From Alphaproteobacteria bacterium (GTDB lineage Bacteria > Pseudomonadota > Alphaproteobacteria > Rhizobiales > Beijerinckiaceae): 42,043 nucleotides of DNA. Where the stretch lies: the NCBI GenBank assembly GCA_016869435.1, contig VGEB01000014.1, positions 1-42,043 on the forward strand. Direction: 5' to 3'. Within the stretch, counting starts at the first letter, position 1, and the number at the start of each line of letters is the position of its first letter. This document shows positions 1 to 8,659 of this stretch, in pieces. Both the position numbers and the translations under genes were made by a program. The notes beneath the pieces were generated by a model. It did not search any database and was not told where the DNA came from. It saw only the letters and a list, made by a program, of their open reading frames with translations.

Positions 1-107
1 GCGTCGCCGGCGCCCATCCGCGTCGCGACATGCGCCGCCGCAGGCGCAAAGGCCTGGACGGTCAGCGCAAGCGCGAAAAGCAGAGCTGACAACCAGTTAC
101 GGCGCAT
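1..107 (-). CDS. Partial secreted protein, N-terminus only
   Basis: An ATG on the minus strand at 107-105 opens a frame that runs off the left edge of the window. The 35 visible residues form a typical Sec signal peptide: basic MRRNW start, hydrophobic LSALLFALALTVQAF core, and a small-residue APAAA region. The mature protein is not visible, so its function cannot be called. It lies downstream of the TonB-dependent receptor on the same strand, 165 bases away, and may belong to the same transcription unit. By position and signal peptide it could be a second small DUF2946-like protein, but that is only a guess. Confidence 0.55.
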   Translation of the reverse strand, partial: MRRNWLSALLFALALTVQAFAPAAAHVATRMGAGD

Positions 108-272
108 AAAAGCTCGAACCTTCGTTCAGGCGCGCCTGCCGAATTTACAGGCGCGCGCCGATGTAAGCAAAAAGCGAGGGCCGCGACAAGTTAATCTTGG
201 AGCGGCCACCTCGCTGCGGCAAAGCGTCTCAGGGGGACGTCCGATTTCTTATCGAAGCCGATGTCCTGAGTC

Positions 273-2951
273 TCACCTAAATGTCGAAGTGTTTCCGGAA
301 CCGCCCCGATCGATCGTCACGACATCATCGGGACCGCCGAAGTGGTAATTCAAAGCGATGAAGAACGTGCGCTGCGGATAGGGATTGGGATTAACATAGG
401 CTTTCCACCGGCCGATGTTATTGACGCCGACAGACAGCCACCAACGCGGCTCAAGTCGATAACGCCATTTCGCGTCGAAGACGAGAATCTCGCTGTCCAC
501 ATTGCCGTAGTTGTTGTGATTGAAGTCGGTGTTCGCGAATGTGATGAATGCGGCCGACGAATAGCGCGCGCCGAGAGCGAAGGACATGTCGGGATTGGGC
601 GTATAGGTCATGACGCCGCGGAACCGTATCCTCGGAACCCGGGGGAATTGACGGCCACCGTAGAGCACCGCTGGAACGGTCACGGAGAGCGGATTGACGT
701 TGCCGTTCGCCAACACGTACGGCGCGCCTCTAAAGTCGCCGCTCGACAGGTTCGATTGAATTTTTGCATCGGTGAAAGTAACGCCGCCATTGAAGTCCAA
801 GCCGGGAAAGAAAATGTCCTTCATGTCCGCGACGGCTTCGATCCCGCGGAAGCGGACCTTGTCCATGTTGTCGTTTTGCGTGACGATTTGGCCGAACCCG
901 TTGATCGCGCTCTGGCTGGCAATGGCGTTCCAGCGGTCGTCAAGGAAGAAGCTGACGCGCGGATTGAACAGGCCAATGGCCCCGCCAAAAGCGTCGACCG
1001 TTCGGTATTCGCCAGTCACATCGTAACAGGTGCAGATTTCAGGCTGAAGATTTGGGTTATTGGCGAGTATCGAACTTGGGGTCGCCAGCGCCTGGAACAG
1101 CTCGGAGACAGTTGGAAAGCGATAGGCGCGGGCGATCGAACCGCGCAGCTTGAATTCCGGCGTCACTTGATATTCCAGCGCCGCCTTCGGCGAGAACGCC
1201 CCTTTGTAAGAGTCAGGAAAATAAGTCACATTCGCGCGCGCAGGGCCGAGCGATACGAGACCTGGCGAGAACTGACTCGCGACGGTCAAGCCGCCGGTGG
1301 CGTTCATGCCGTTGAACGCGCGCCACCATTCGCCACGTGCGCCGGCGGTGAACTTCCAGTCCGGCAGCGGCTTCCAGACCTCCTGAGCGTAAACGCCCTT
1401 AGTCTCGGTCTTGCCCGTGTTATAAGCTTGAATCCCTAGGTAGTAGTTATTTGGCCAGGAGACGGTGCTCGTCTGCACGGTGTTGAGCGAATAGACGTCG
1501 CCATGAGCGCCGAATGATACTTCGTGCTTGCCGAGCAGGTCGTACGGGACGCGCCAGATGGCGCGCGCGTCGCCGGTGCGCCAAAAAGTTCCGCCATTGT
1601 TTGCGTTCAAGCCTCTAGGATCGAAGTTGTATGCTGTGCCGGCGGCGTTGACTCGTGGCCCATACGACTGCGCGGCGTTCGAAAAGTCCCGCACAAAGTT
1701 GTATGAACTGGCAGACAGATCGTAGTCGAAAACGCCGCCAGTTTCCTGGCGGAGTTCGAGCCCCTGCATAACGTGACTCGCCGCGCCATGGCTGGGATTG
1801 ACGCCGCCGGGCGTGACGAAGAAGGGGCCGAACTGGATGCGGCCGCTCTGCGTGTTGTAGATCGGCATCCCATTCCTGTCGCGAATGAAACTCTCGACGG
1901 TGGTGTCGTTATTTAGCGACCAGAAGCCGATCTGATATTTCGCGCGGACGAGCGGGGCGACGTCGTACGAAACTTTGACTTTCGCCATGTCCGTCTGCAC
2001 GTGGTCGGCGCCCGCGGCGGCGGTGATCACGCGCGGCACTCCCTCCTGATTGAAATCCACATGGCCGCCAAAGAACCGCGGATCGGTTCGGGGCGCGGGA
2101 GGATTGCCCTGAAGAGGCTGCGGCGTGAGGATATTTCCAGGAAAGGTCTGCGCCTGACCTTGGTTGTCCAAATGCTCGTATCCGACCCAGTAACGGAAAT
2201 CGTTGATCCGGTCGCCGATCAGCACATTCGTCACGCCGCCAAGATTGAGTTCCTTGCGGCTGTATAGGCTGAAAGGCTGGACTGCGGCGGTGCCTGACGC
2301 GTGAACCTCGAAATTGTCGGGCATGCGCGTCGTCATCGTCAGCACGGCGCCAATCGAATTCCCGGGGTAGAGCGCGGAAAACGGCCCATACATGACGTCG
2401 ATACGGGAGATTTCCTCCGGCGAGACCATGCCCCACCGCGGCGGAAAGTTGAAGCTATTGCCGAGCAGGTTCGAAAGTAGAATTGTGTCCGCGTATACAA
2501 GCGCCAACGCGCTCTGAATCGTGCCTGAGGTGCGGGTCGAGACGATGGCGTTTCGGTCGCCGATATAGCGCTCGCGCACCCAGATCGACGGCATGTAGCG
2601 GAATGCGTCGGCGGAGGTCATGATGTTGGTGGTTCGAAGAATCTGCTGGCGCGTTCTGCTTTCGACGACCGCGGGGATGTTCGCCGGCAACGTGCGGCTG
2701 AACGGCGCGGGCTTGGGTTCCGCGTAACGGTCCGCCAGCCCGGACCCTGCCCCAGTCCCCGGCGTAGGCGTCGCGGTGGTGACCCGTCCCGGGCCGCCGG
2801 CGGTGTGACCCGGGGGGCCTCTATGCACGGCGGCCCGCGCGCCGCCGACATTGATGGTGGGCAGCGCCTGCTGCGCGTTCGCGGCCGATGTCGCCACCAG
2901 GCCAAGCACGACGAAAGAGGCTCCTCCGAGGAGCCGGGAACGACGGATCAT
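273..2951 (-). CDS. TonB-dependent outer-membrane receptor
   Basis: An 892-residue outer-membrane receptor, expected to take up a scarce ligand using energy from TonB-ExbB-ExbD. A signal peptide covers residues 1-27 (cleavage near SAANAQ). It is followed by a TonB-box-like segment LPTINV (30-35), a Gly/Pro/Thr-rich linker, a plug domain at about 85-210 with the typical EEISRIDVMYGP stretch (179-190), and a long beta-barrel with repeated aromatic strands. The C-terminal strand ends at FFIALNYHF and is followed by an unusual polar tail of about 20 residues. The start is the ATG at 2951, immediately before the signal peptide. Upstream on the same strand is a DUF2946-like Cys-motif gene. The ligand cannot be read from the sequence; metal (copper or iron chelate) uptake is possible given that neighbour. 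Confidence 0.9.
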   Translation of the reverse strand: MIRRSRLLGGASFVVLGLVATSAANAQQALPTINVGGARAAVHRGPPGHTAGGPGRVTTATPTPGTGAGSGLADRYAEPKPAPFSRTLPANIPAVVESRTRQQILRTTNIMTSADAFRYMPSIWVRERYIGDRNAIVSTRTSGTIQSALALVYADTILLSNLLGNSFNFPPRWGMVSPEEISRIDVMYGPFSALYPGNSIGAVLTMTTRMPDNFEVHASGTAAVQPFSLYSRKELNLGGVTNVLIGDRINDFRYWVGYEHLDNQGQAQTFPGNILTPQPLQGNPPAPRTDPRFFGGHVDFNQEGVPRVITAAAGADHVQTDMAKVKVSYDVAPLVRAKYQIGFWSLNNDTTVESFIRDRNGMPIYNTQSGRIQFGPFFVTPGGVNPSHGAASHVMQGLELRQETGGVFDYDLSASSYNFVRDFSNAAQSYGPRVNAAGTAYNFDPRGLNANNGGTFWRTGDARAIWRVPYDLLGKHEVSFGAHGDVYSLNTVQTSTVSWPNNYYLGIQAYNTGKTETKGVYAQEVWKPLPDWKFTAGARGEWWRAFNGMNATGGLTVASQFSPGLVSLGPARANVTYFPDSYKGAFSPKAALEYQVTPEFKLRGSIARAYRFPTVSELFQALATPSSILANNPNLQPEICTCYDVTGEYRTVDAFGGAIGLFNPRVSFFLDDRWNAIASQSAINGFGQIVTQNDNMDKVRFRGIEAVADMKDIFFPGLDFNGGVTFTDAKIQSNLSSGDFRGAPYVLANGNVNPLSVTVPAVLYGGRQFPRVPRIRFRGVMTYTPNPDMSFALGARYSSAAFITFANTDFNHNNYGNVDSEILVFDAKWRYRLEPRWWLSVGVNNIGRWKAYVNPNPYPQRTFFIALNYHFGGPDDVVTIDRGGSGNTSTFR

Positions 2952-3104
2952 GACAATATTCCTTCAGCACGACGCCGATCGGCGCATAATGTGAGGCGAG
3001 CTGCGGCGGCAAACGCGACGCGCACGCGAAGAAAATGTGGAAGCTGCTATGCGCAGCGGACCCGGCTCAGACCGAGGCGCATCGCGCGCTCGCGTCTGAT
3101 GGAC

Positions 3105-3476
3105 TCAGGCGCGCGAGACGGGGGGCGCCCGCGCGCTGTGCGCCCGCGACAATCGCTCGGAGCGGGATCGCGCCGCATTTACCGGCGGGTCGATCAGCGC
3201 ATATGCGACGAGCGCGACGACATGAAATTCGACAGACGAAATCCAGGCTGCCGGCGGTCCGCCGCATAAGAGACAGGAATGGCAGTTGTGCTGACGCCCT
3301 GCCTTGTCATTGGACGCCGTGTTTTCGGCCTCGCTCAGGTGATGACACGAGGCTGAAAGCGTCTGCCCGGAGGAGATAGCAGCGGCGCGCGCCAAACCAG
3401 CTCCGCCCGCGACGGTCTGTGTGACCATCGCCAGTATAAGAAGCAGGGTGCGAAGCGTCGTGAGCCGCATTTTCAT
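3105..3476 (-). CDS. Small secreted Cys-motif protein (DUF2946-like)
   Basis: With the ATG at 3476 the product is 123 residues. It has a signal peptide or N-terminal membrane segment (residues 5-33) and then a CHH motif (44-46) and a CxxCxxC cluster (residues 65-71, CHSCLLC), the pattern seen in DUF2946-type proteins often found beside TonB-dependent receptors. The frame is open further upstream to 3611, but the extra 45 residues do not look like secreted-protein sequence and would place the signal peptide internally, so I chose the MKMRL start. The Cys/His motif suggests binding of a soft metal such as copper; that is inference. It lies 153 bases upstream of the receptor gene and probably shares its promoter. 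Confidence 0.65.
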   Translation of the reverse strand: MKMRLTTLRTLLLILAMVTQTVAGGAGLARAAAISSGQTLSASCHHLSEAENTASNDKAGRQHNCHSCLLCGGPPAAWISSVEFHVVALVAYALIDPPVNAARSRSERLSRAHSARAPPVSRA

Positions 3477-3563
3477 TCCAACAAAATCAGACGGTTTAAC
3501 ATTCCCGATAACGTGCCTCTTGAATAGGCGCGCAGGGCTTCCTGAGGCAGAAAAACAGGAAGT

Positions 3564-3580
3564 GTAACATTTACGTAACA
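3564..3580. promoter_or_regulatory. Phased GTAACA direct repeat, candidate operator
   Basis: GTAACA occurs at 3564-3569 and again at 3575-3580, exactly 11 bases apart. Direct hexamers at one-helical-turn spacing are the usual shape of sites for OmpR/PhoB-type response regulators. The site is about 90 bases upstream of the DUF2946-like start (minus strand) and about 70 upstream of apaG (plus strand), so it could control either. The regulator is not identified. Confidence 0.35.
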
Positions 3581-3652
3581 GAGGGCGAATTGGCGCGAGG
3601 CGCCTAATCAAAGGCGTTTCCCTTTGCCGGCCCGCATTCTAATCTCGCGCCC

Positions 3653-4045
3653 ATGTACATCGCCATCACCAGAGACATCCAAATCACGGCGCTTCCCGAC
3701 TTTATGCCGGACCGCTCGGACCCCGACCAGGATCACTATTTCTGGGCTTACACGATCGAGATCGCCAATCTCGGGCGCGTTCGAGTGCAGCTCCTGTCGC
3801 GTCACTGGGTCATCATCGACGCCAACGGCCGTCGCGAGGAGGTGCGCGGACCGGGCGTCGTCGGCGAGCAGCCGGTGCTCGAGCCGGGCGAAACATTTCG
3901 CTACGCGTCAGGCTGCCCGCTCGGCACGCCTTCGGGCATCATGCACGGCAGCTACCGTATGGTCACTGACGCCGGCGAAACCTTCGACGTCGAAATCCCC
4001 ACTTTCTCGCTCGACAGTCCACTGTCGCGTCCGACCCTGAACTAG
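3653..4045 (+). CDS. apaG: ApaG family protein
   Basis: A 130-residue single-domain protein of the ApaG family, which has a fibronectin-III-like beta-sandwich. Family hallmarks are visible: YIAITRDIQITA at the start, HYFWAYTIEIANLG, the LLSRHWVIIDANGR strand, GPGVVGEQPVLEPGE, and the SGCPLGTPSGIMHGSYRM region. The length matches the family (about 125-130). ApaG is linked to Co/Mg resistance and efflux in enterobacteria, but its biochemical role is not settled. The start is the ATG at 3653. argE follows within about 10 bases, so the two are probably co-transcribed. Confidence 0.93.
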   Translation: MYIAITRDIQITALPDFMPDRSDPDQDHYFWAYTIEIANLGRVRVQLLSRHWVIIDANGRREEVRGPGVVGEQPVLEPGETFRYASGCPLGTPSGIMHGSYRMVTDAGETFDVEIPTFSLDSPLSRPTLN

Positions 4046-4054
4046 GCGGGCGTG

Positions 4055-5212
4055 ATGGAGCGCCTCGAAGACGCGATCGACATGCTCTCCCGCTTGGTCG
4101 CCTTCGACACGGTGAGCTCCAAATCCAATCTGCCGCTGATCGACTTCGTCGAATCCTACCTGCGCGAACAGGATGTGCGTTTCGTGCGCGCGCCGAACGC
4201 TTCCGGCGACAAGGCGGCCCTTTTCGTCACCATCGGTCCCGACGTCGACGGCGGCGTGCTTCTTTCGGGCCACACCGACGTCGTGCCCGTCGCAGGCCAG
4301 AGCTGGAGCGCCGATCCGTTCACGCTGCGTCGCGACGCGACCCGGCTTTACGGGCGCGGCGCCGTAGACATGAAAGGGTTCGACGCCGCCTGCCTCGCGA
4401 TGATTCCAGAGTTCAAGGCGGCGCATCTGTCCCGCCCCGTCCACATTCTCTTGAGTTATGACGAGGAGACCACCTGTCTCGGCCCGCTCGACGTCATCGC
4501 GCGGTTCGGCGCCGACCTGCCGCGCCCGTCCGCGGTTATCGTCGGCGAGCCGACGTCGATGGAGGTCGCCGACGCGCATAAGAGCGTCGCCACCTTTGTG
4601 ACGCGCGTGCGCGGCTTCGAGATCCATTCGGCCAATCTCAACCGCGGCGTCAGCGCCGTGCACATCGCCTGCAAGCTGGTGTGCGAGCTCGAGCGCCTGG
4701 GCGAAGAACTCCGCGCGGCGGGCGATCCGAGCGGGCGCTTCGATCCGCCCTTCTCAACCATTCACGTGGGCGTCATCCACGGCGGGACGGCGCGCAACAT
4801 CGTCGCCAAGGACTGCGAATTTCTGTGGGAGGTTCGGGGATTGCCCGGAGCGCCCGCGAATTTCGTTCGAGATCGGCTGGAGGCCTATTGCGACGGATTG
4901 AGGCGAACGGTTTTCGCCGGGTTTCCTGGCGCCGGCATTGAAACCGTCATGGAGAATCAGGTGCCGGGCCTCGCCCCGCAGCCTGGCTCCGAAGCGGAGG
5001 TTCTCGCGCTGAGGCTCGCCAAGCGGAACGCGACCATCGCCGTGCCCTATGCGACCGAGGCCGGTCAGTTTCAGCGCGCTGGAGTGGCCGCGGTCGTCTG
5101 CGGGCCTGGCCGCATCGATCAGGCGCACCAGCCGGACGAATATATCGACATCGCCGAATTGGCGGCTTGCCTTGAGTTCCTAAGGGGACTGACGCAGCAA
5201 TTTCGAATGTGA
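4055..5212 (+). CDS. argE: Acetylornithine deacetylase (M20 metallohydrolase)
   Basis: About 385 residues. The enzyme removes the acetyl group from N2-acetylornithine to give ornithine in arginine synthesis, using a two-metal M20/ArgE-DapE site. Visible metal and catalytic residues are H73 and D75 in LLSGHTDVVPV, D106 in YGRGAVDMKGF, the EE pair 137-138 in SYDEET, and E165 in IVGEPTS. A dimerisation domain separates the two halves, and the last metal ligand is in DQAHQPDEYI near the C-terminus. A GTG at 4052 abuts the ATG at 4055; I prefer the ATG because the GGCGGG upstream then has better spacing. It follows apaG closely. Confidence 0.92.
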   Translation: MERLEDAIDMLSRLVAFDTVSSKSNLPLIDFVESYLREQDVRFVRAPNASGDKAALFVTIGPDVDGGVLLSGHTDVVPVAGQSWSADPFTLRRDATRLYGRGAVDMKGFDAACLAMIPEFKAAHLSRPVHILLSYDEETTCLGPLDVIARFGADLPRPSAVIVGEPTSMEVADAHKSVATFVTRVRGFEIHSANLNRGVSAVHIACKLVCELERLGEELRAAGDPSGRFDPPFSTIHVGVIHGGTARNIVAKDCEFLWEVRGLPGAPANFVRDRLEAYCDGLRRTVFAGFPGAGIETVMENQVPGLAPQPGSEAEVLALRLAKRNATIAVPYATEAGQFQRAGVAAVVCGPGRIDQAHQPDEYIDIAELAACLEFLRGLTQQFRM

Positions 5213-5243
5213 CAATCCGGCTTTAGAAGTCGGCCGCACGCCA

Positions 5244-5271
5244 TTGCTTTCGTGAAGTGAGCGGCTATAGT
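5244..5271 (+). promoter_or_regulatory. Candidate sigma-70 promoter of the yajC-secDF operon
   Basis: TTGCTT at 5244-5249 and TATAGT at 5266-5271 are separated by 16 bases, a good match to a vegetative promoter. It lies in the 131-base gap between argE and yajC, about 70 bases upstream of the yajC ATG. Confidence 0.5.
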
Positions 5272-5343
5272 CCGCGCCCGTTCCGGCGCTTTTCAAACAG
5301 ACGCCTCCGCGCCGGGCTCCGAGCCTCTTAAAGAGAATTCCAG

Positions 5344-5937
5344 ATGAAGCTGATCCCGGACGCTTTGGCGCAAGCCCAGCCGTCACCGCCCGCCGCCGCC
5401 GAAGCGCCCGCCTCGCCGCCGGCCGAGCCGACCGCCCCTGCCGCGCCGACGCCGCCGAGCCTCCCGCATCCGCCTGCCTCGACCCAAACCGGGCAGGTGG
5501 CCGACTCCAAGCCCGAAGCGCAACAGCCCCCGACGATGCCGGAGATGCTGGGGCAGCTCATTCCCATCTTCGTGGTGATGGGCATCGTCTACATCCTGGT
5601 CATCCGCCCCCGTTCTCGCCGCGAGAAGGATGCGCTGGCCCAGCTTCGAAACGTTCGCCGCGGCGACACGCTCGTCACCACCAGCGGGTTCGTCGCCAAG
5701 GTGACCAAGTCGATCGACGACGCTGAAGTCGAGGTCGAACTCGCCCCCAATGTCCGGGTGCGGATGCTGCGGACCGCCATCGCCGAAGTGCGCGCCAAGG
5801 GCGAGCCGGTGAAGGAGGAGCCGCCGCCGGCCAAGACCGGCGTGCCCGCCAAGAGCGGCGGAAGGTCGGCCAAATCGAGCGACGCAAAGTCCGGCGACGG
5901 CAAGACCGGCGACGCCAAAAGCGGCTCACAGAGCTGA
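5344..5937 (+). CDS. yajC: Preprotein translocase subunit YajC, with extended termini
   Basis: YajC is a single-span inner-membrane protein that forms a complex with SecD and SecF and assists Sec-dependent export. The membrane segment is QLIPIFVVMGIVYILVI (71-87), followed by the conserved RPRSRREKD and a small domain beginning RRGDTLVTTSGFVAKV (105-120). At 197 residues it is far longer than the roughly 110 of E. coli. There is a Pro/Ala-rich N-terminal stretch (10-65) before the membrane span and a Lys/Ser/Gly-rich tail (155-197) with repeated AKSGD/GDAKSG-type units. secD starts 36 bases downstream. Confidence 0.93.
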   Translation: MKLIPDALAQAQPSPPAAAEAPASPPAEPTAPAAPTPPSLPHPPASTQTGQVADSKPEAQQPPTMPEMLGQLIPIFVVMGIVYILVIRPRSRREKDALAQLRNVRRGDTLVTTSGFVAKVTKSIDDAEVEVELAPNVRVRMLRTAIAEVRAKGEPVKEEPPPAKTGVPAKSGGRSAKSSDAKSGDGKTGDAKSGSQS

Positions 5938-5973
5938 CGCCGCCCCTTCGATCCCATAGCCAATAGCAGGACG

Positions 5974-7566
5974 ATGCTGCGATTTTCGACCTGGAAATTT
6001 TTCGCCATTGTCGCGATGACTCTCGCCGCGGTGCTCATCGTCGCGCCGAGCATGTTGTCAGCGTCCCATTATGAGCAGCTGAAATCTCGGCTGCCGTCGT
6101 GGCTGGTCCCGCCGACGATCGTGCTTGGCCTCGATTTGCAGGGCGGCTCGCATGTGATGCTCGAAGTCGACCAGGCGGACCTCATCGCCACGCAGGTCAA
6201 GAACCTTCGCGACGACGTGCGCCGCATTCTCCGCGAAGAAAAGGTGGCGATCACCGGCGGCATCGGGACGACCGCGCGCGGGGTGCAGGTGCGTGTGGCG
6301 GACGAAGCGGACCGCGAGAAAATTCTTCCGAAGCTGCGGCAGCTGCGTAATAGCTTCAGCAGCGCGCTCATGGGCGGGCCCTCCCCTCTCGACGTCGAGA
6401 CCTCGCCCGATGGCGTCATTCGCGTGACCATCACCGACGCCGGTCTCACGGACAAATCGCGCAAGGCCGTCGAGCAATCGATCGAAGTCATTCGCCGGCG
6501 CGTCGACGCGCTCGGCACGCGCGAGCCGAGCATCCAGCGTCAGGGCGACGACCGCGTGCTGGTGCAGGTGCCAGGCCTCCAGGACCCGGAAACGCTTAAG
6601 GAAATTCTCGGCAAGACCGCGAAACTCGAATTCCGCCTCGTCGCCGAACCCGGCCAGAACCCCTCGGAAACCGAGGAACTGGATCAGGTCGAACAGGAAG
6701 GCAAGATCGCCGTCGAGAAACAGGTGATGGTCAAGGGCGAGGATCTCACCGACGCGCAACCGGGCTTTGACCAGCAAAGAAGCGGCGAGCCGGTCGTCAA
6801 TTTCCGCTTCAACATTCGCGGCGCTCAGGCCTTCGGCGAAGTCACCTCCAAGAACGTCGGGCGGCTGTTTGCGATCGTCCTCGACAACAAGGTTATTTCG
6901 GCGCCGCGAATCCTGACCCCGATCACCGGCGGCTCGGGACAAATTTCCGGACGCTTCACTGTCGAACAGGCGAATAATTTGTCGATCCTGCTGCGCGCTG
7001 GCGCGCTCCCGGCGAAGCTCAACATTGTCGAAGAGCGCACCGTCGGGCCCGGCCTCGGCCAGGATTCGATCGACGCCGGCAAACGCGCCGCCTATGTCGG
7101 CGCGGGGCTCGTCGTCGTCTATATGCTCGTCACCTACGGCGTCTTTGGCGTCTTCGCCAATCTCGCGCTCTTCGTGCATATCGCCTTCATATTTGCGGGA
7201 CTCGTGCTGCTTGGCTCGACGCTGACGCTTCCCGGCATCGCCGGCATCGTTCTGACGATCGGCATGGCGGTCGATTCGAACGTGCTGATCTACGAGCGCA
7301 TCCGCGAGGAAAATCATGCCGGACGTTCGATCCTCGCGTCGCTCGACGCCGGCTTCACCCGCGCCTTCGCGACGATCGTCGACTCGAACGTCACCATGTT
7401 CGTCGCCGCGGCCATCCTTTATTTTCTTGGTACGGGACCGGTGCGCGGCTTCGCTGTTTCGCTTGCGCTCGGCATTCTGACGACCATCGTCACCGCGGTG
7501 ACCATGACGCGCATGATGATCGCCGTCTGGTATCATTACGCGCGGCCGACCAAGTTACCGATTTAG
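5974..7566 (+). CDS. secD: Protein translocase subunit SecD
   Basis: A 530-residue inner-membrane protein of the RND superfamily. With SecF it uses proton motive force to finish translocation on the periplasmic side. Features: first membrane helix at 8-27, the SecD signature LGLDLQGGSHVMLEV (51-65), a large periplasmic P1 domain, and five C-terminal membrane helices (about 370-520) carrying the conserved GIAGIVLTIGMAVDSNVLIYERIREE stretch, whose aspartate (MAVDSN) belongs to the proton path. secF follows after 13 bases. Confidence 0.97.
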   Translation: MLRFSTWKFFAIVAMTLAAVLIVAPSMLSASHYEQLKSRLPSWLVPPTIVLGLDLQGGSHVMLEVDQADLIATQVKNLRDDVRRILREEKVAITGGIGTTARGVQVRVADEADREKILPKLRQLRNSFSSALMGGPSPLDVETSPDGVIRVTITDAGLTDKSRKAVEQSIEVIRRRVDALGTREPSIQRQGDDRVLVQVPGLQDPETLKEILGKTAKLEFRLVAEPGQNPSETEELDQVEQEGKIAVEKQVMVKGEDLTDAQPGFDQQRSGEPVVNFRFNIRGAQAFGEVTSKNVGRLFAIVLDNKVISAPRILTPITGGSGQISGRFTVEQANNLSILLRAGALPAKLNIVEERTVGPGLGQDSIDAGKRAAYVGAGLVVVYMLVTYGVFGVFANLALFVHIAFIFAGLVLLGSTLTLPGIAGIVLTIGMAVDSNVLIYERIREENHAGRSILASLDAGFTRAFATIVDSNVTMFVAAAILYFLGTGPVRGFAVSLALGILTTIVTAVTMTRMMIAVWYHYARPTKLPI

Positions 7567-7579
7567 AGGGGCGACATTT

Positions 7580-8659
7580 ATGAAACTTCTGCGCCTCGCC
7601 CCGGAGAACACCAAATTCCCGTTCATGCGGTTCCGCCGCGTGAGCTATCCCTTCTCGGCTCTGTTGTCGCTGATCGCGGTCGCCCTATTCGTCTTCAAGG
7701 GCATGAATTTCGGAATCGACTTCGCCGGCGGCACAGTGATCGAACTCCGCGCAAAGTCGGGCGCCGCGGAAGTCGGCACGCTGCGCACGCTGGGCGAAAG
7801 CCTCCATTTGGGGGACATCGAAGTGCAGGCTTTCGGCAATCCGGCCGACGCGACGCTGCGCTTCGGTCTGCAGCCTGGCGGCGACGTCGCCCAACAGGCG
7901 GCGGTCGAGCGGGTACGCGACGCCGTCGGCGCCTATTATGATCTGCGGCGCGTTGAAGTCGTCGGCCCGCGCGTCTCGAACGAATTGGTGCAATCGGGAA
8001 CGCTCGGCGTCGTGCTCTCGATCATCGCGGTGCTGAGCTATCTATGGTTCCGCTTCGAATGGCAGTTCGCGATCGGCGCGGTTATCGCGACGATGCACGA
8101 TCTTTTGCTCACCGTCGGCTTCTTCTCGATCACCCAGCTCGAATTCAACACCACGTCGATCGCCGCGATTTTGACCATCGTCGGCTACTCGTTGAACGAG
8201 ACGGTGGTGGTGCTCGACCGTATTCGCGAGAACATGCGCAAATACAAGAAAATGGCGACGGCCCAGATGGTCGACATGTCGATCAACGCGGTGCTGCCGC
8301 GCACGATCATGACCGCGACGACGGTCATGCTCGCCTTGTTCGCGCTCGTCGCCTTCGGCGGTCAGGTGATCCGCTCCTTCTCGCTTGCGATGATCTGGGG
8401 CATTTTTGTCGCGACTTATTCGTCGATCTTCATTTGCTCGCCGATGCTGATCTATCTCGGGCTGCGCAACGAAGACGCCGACAAGGCGGCCATGCAGAAG
8501 CACGAGACCGAGCGCAAGGCTGAAACTGCCGATTCCCTGCGCAACGAGGCGGCCGAAGGGCAAGCCGCCGCGCCGACGTCGTCGCCCGCCGCCACCGAAA
8601 AGACGCCCGCTCCCGCGCGCAAGGCGGCCGGCAAGCGGGCCAAGACGAGGCCGGCTTGA
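7580..8659 (+). CDS. secF: Protein translocase subunit SecF
   Basis: A 359-residue partner of SecD with six membrane helices. The N-terminal helix (22-40) is followed by the SecF signature GIDFAGGT (45-52). The membrane core contains SIAAILTIVGYSLNETVVVLDRIREN, the SecF counterpart of the proton-pathway helix. The last 50 residues form a Lys/Ala/Pro-rich cytoplasmic tail, longer than in E. coli. The stop codon overlaps the TTG start of the next gene by 4 bases, so that gene is probably translationally coupled. Confidence 0.97.
   Translation: MKLLRLAPENTKFPFMRFRRVSYPFSALLSLIAVALFVFKGMNFGIDFAGGTVIELRAKSGAAEVGTLRTLGESLHLGDIEVQAFGNPADATLRFGLQPGGDVAQQAAVERVRDAVGAYYDLRRVEVVGPRVSNELVQSGTLGVVLSIIAVLSYLWFRFEWQFAIGAVIATMHDLLLTVGFFSITQLEFNTTSIAAILTIVGYSLNETVVVLDRIRENMRKYKKMATAQMVDMSINAVLPRTIMTATTVMLALFALVAFGGQVIRSFSLAMIWGIFVATYSSIFICSPMLIYLGLRNEDADKAAMQKHETERKAETADSLRNEAAEGQAAAPTSSPAATEKTPAPARKAAGKRAKTRPA

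Noticed and set aside
342-1439. 365-codon open frame opposite the TonB receptor
   Set aside because: Shadow of the receptor; no start signal or recognisable motif.
6058-7536. 492-codon open frame antisense to secD
   Set aside because: Same cause; the composition is non-natural (many Asp, Arg, His) and secD on the other strand is unambiguous.
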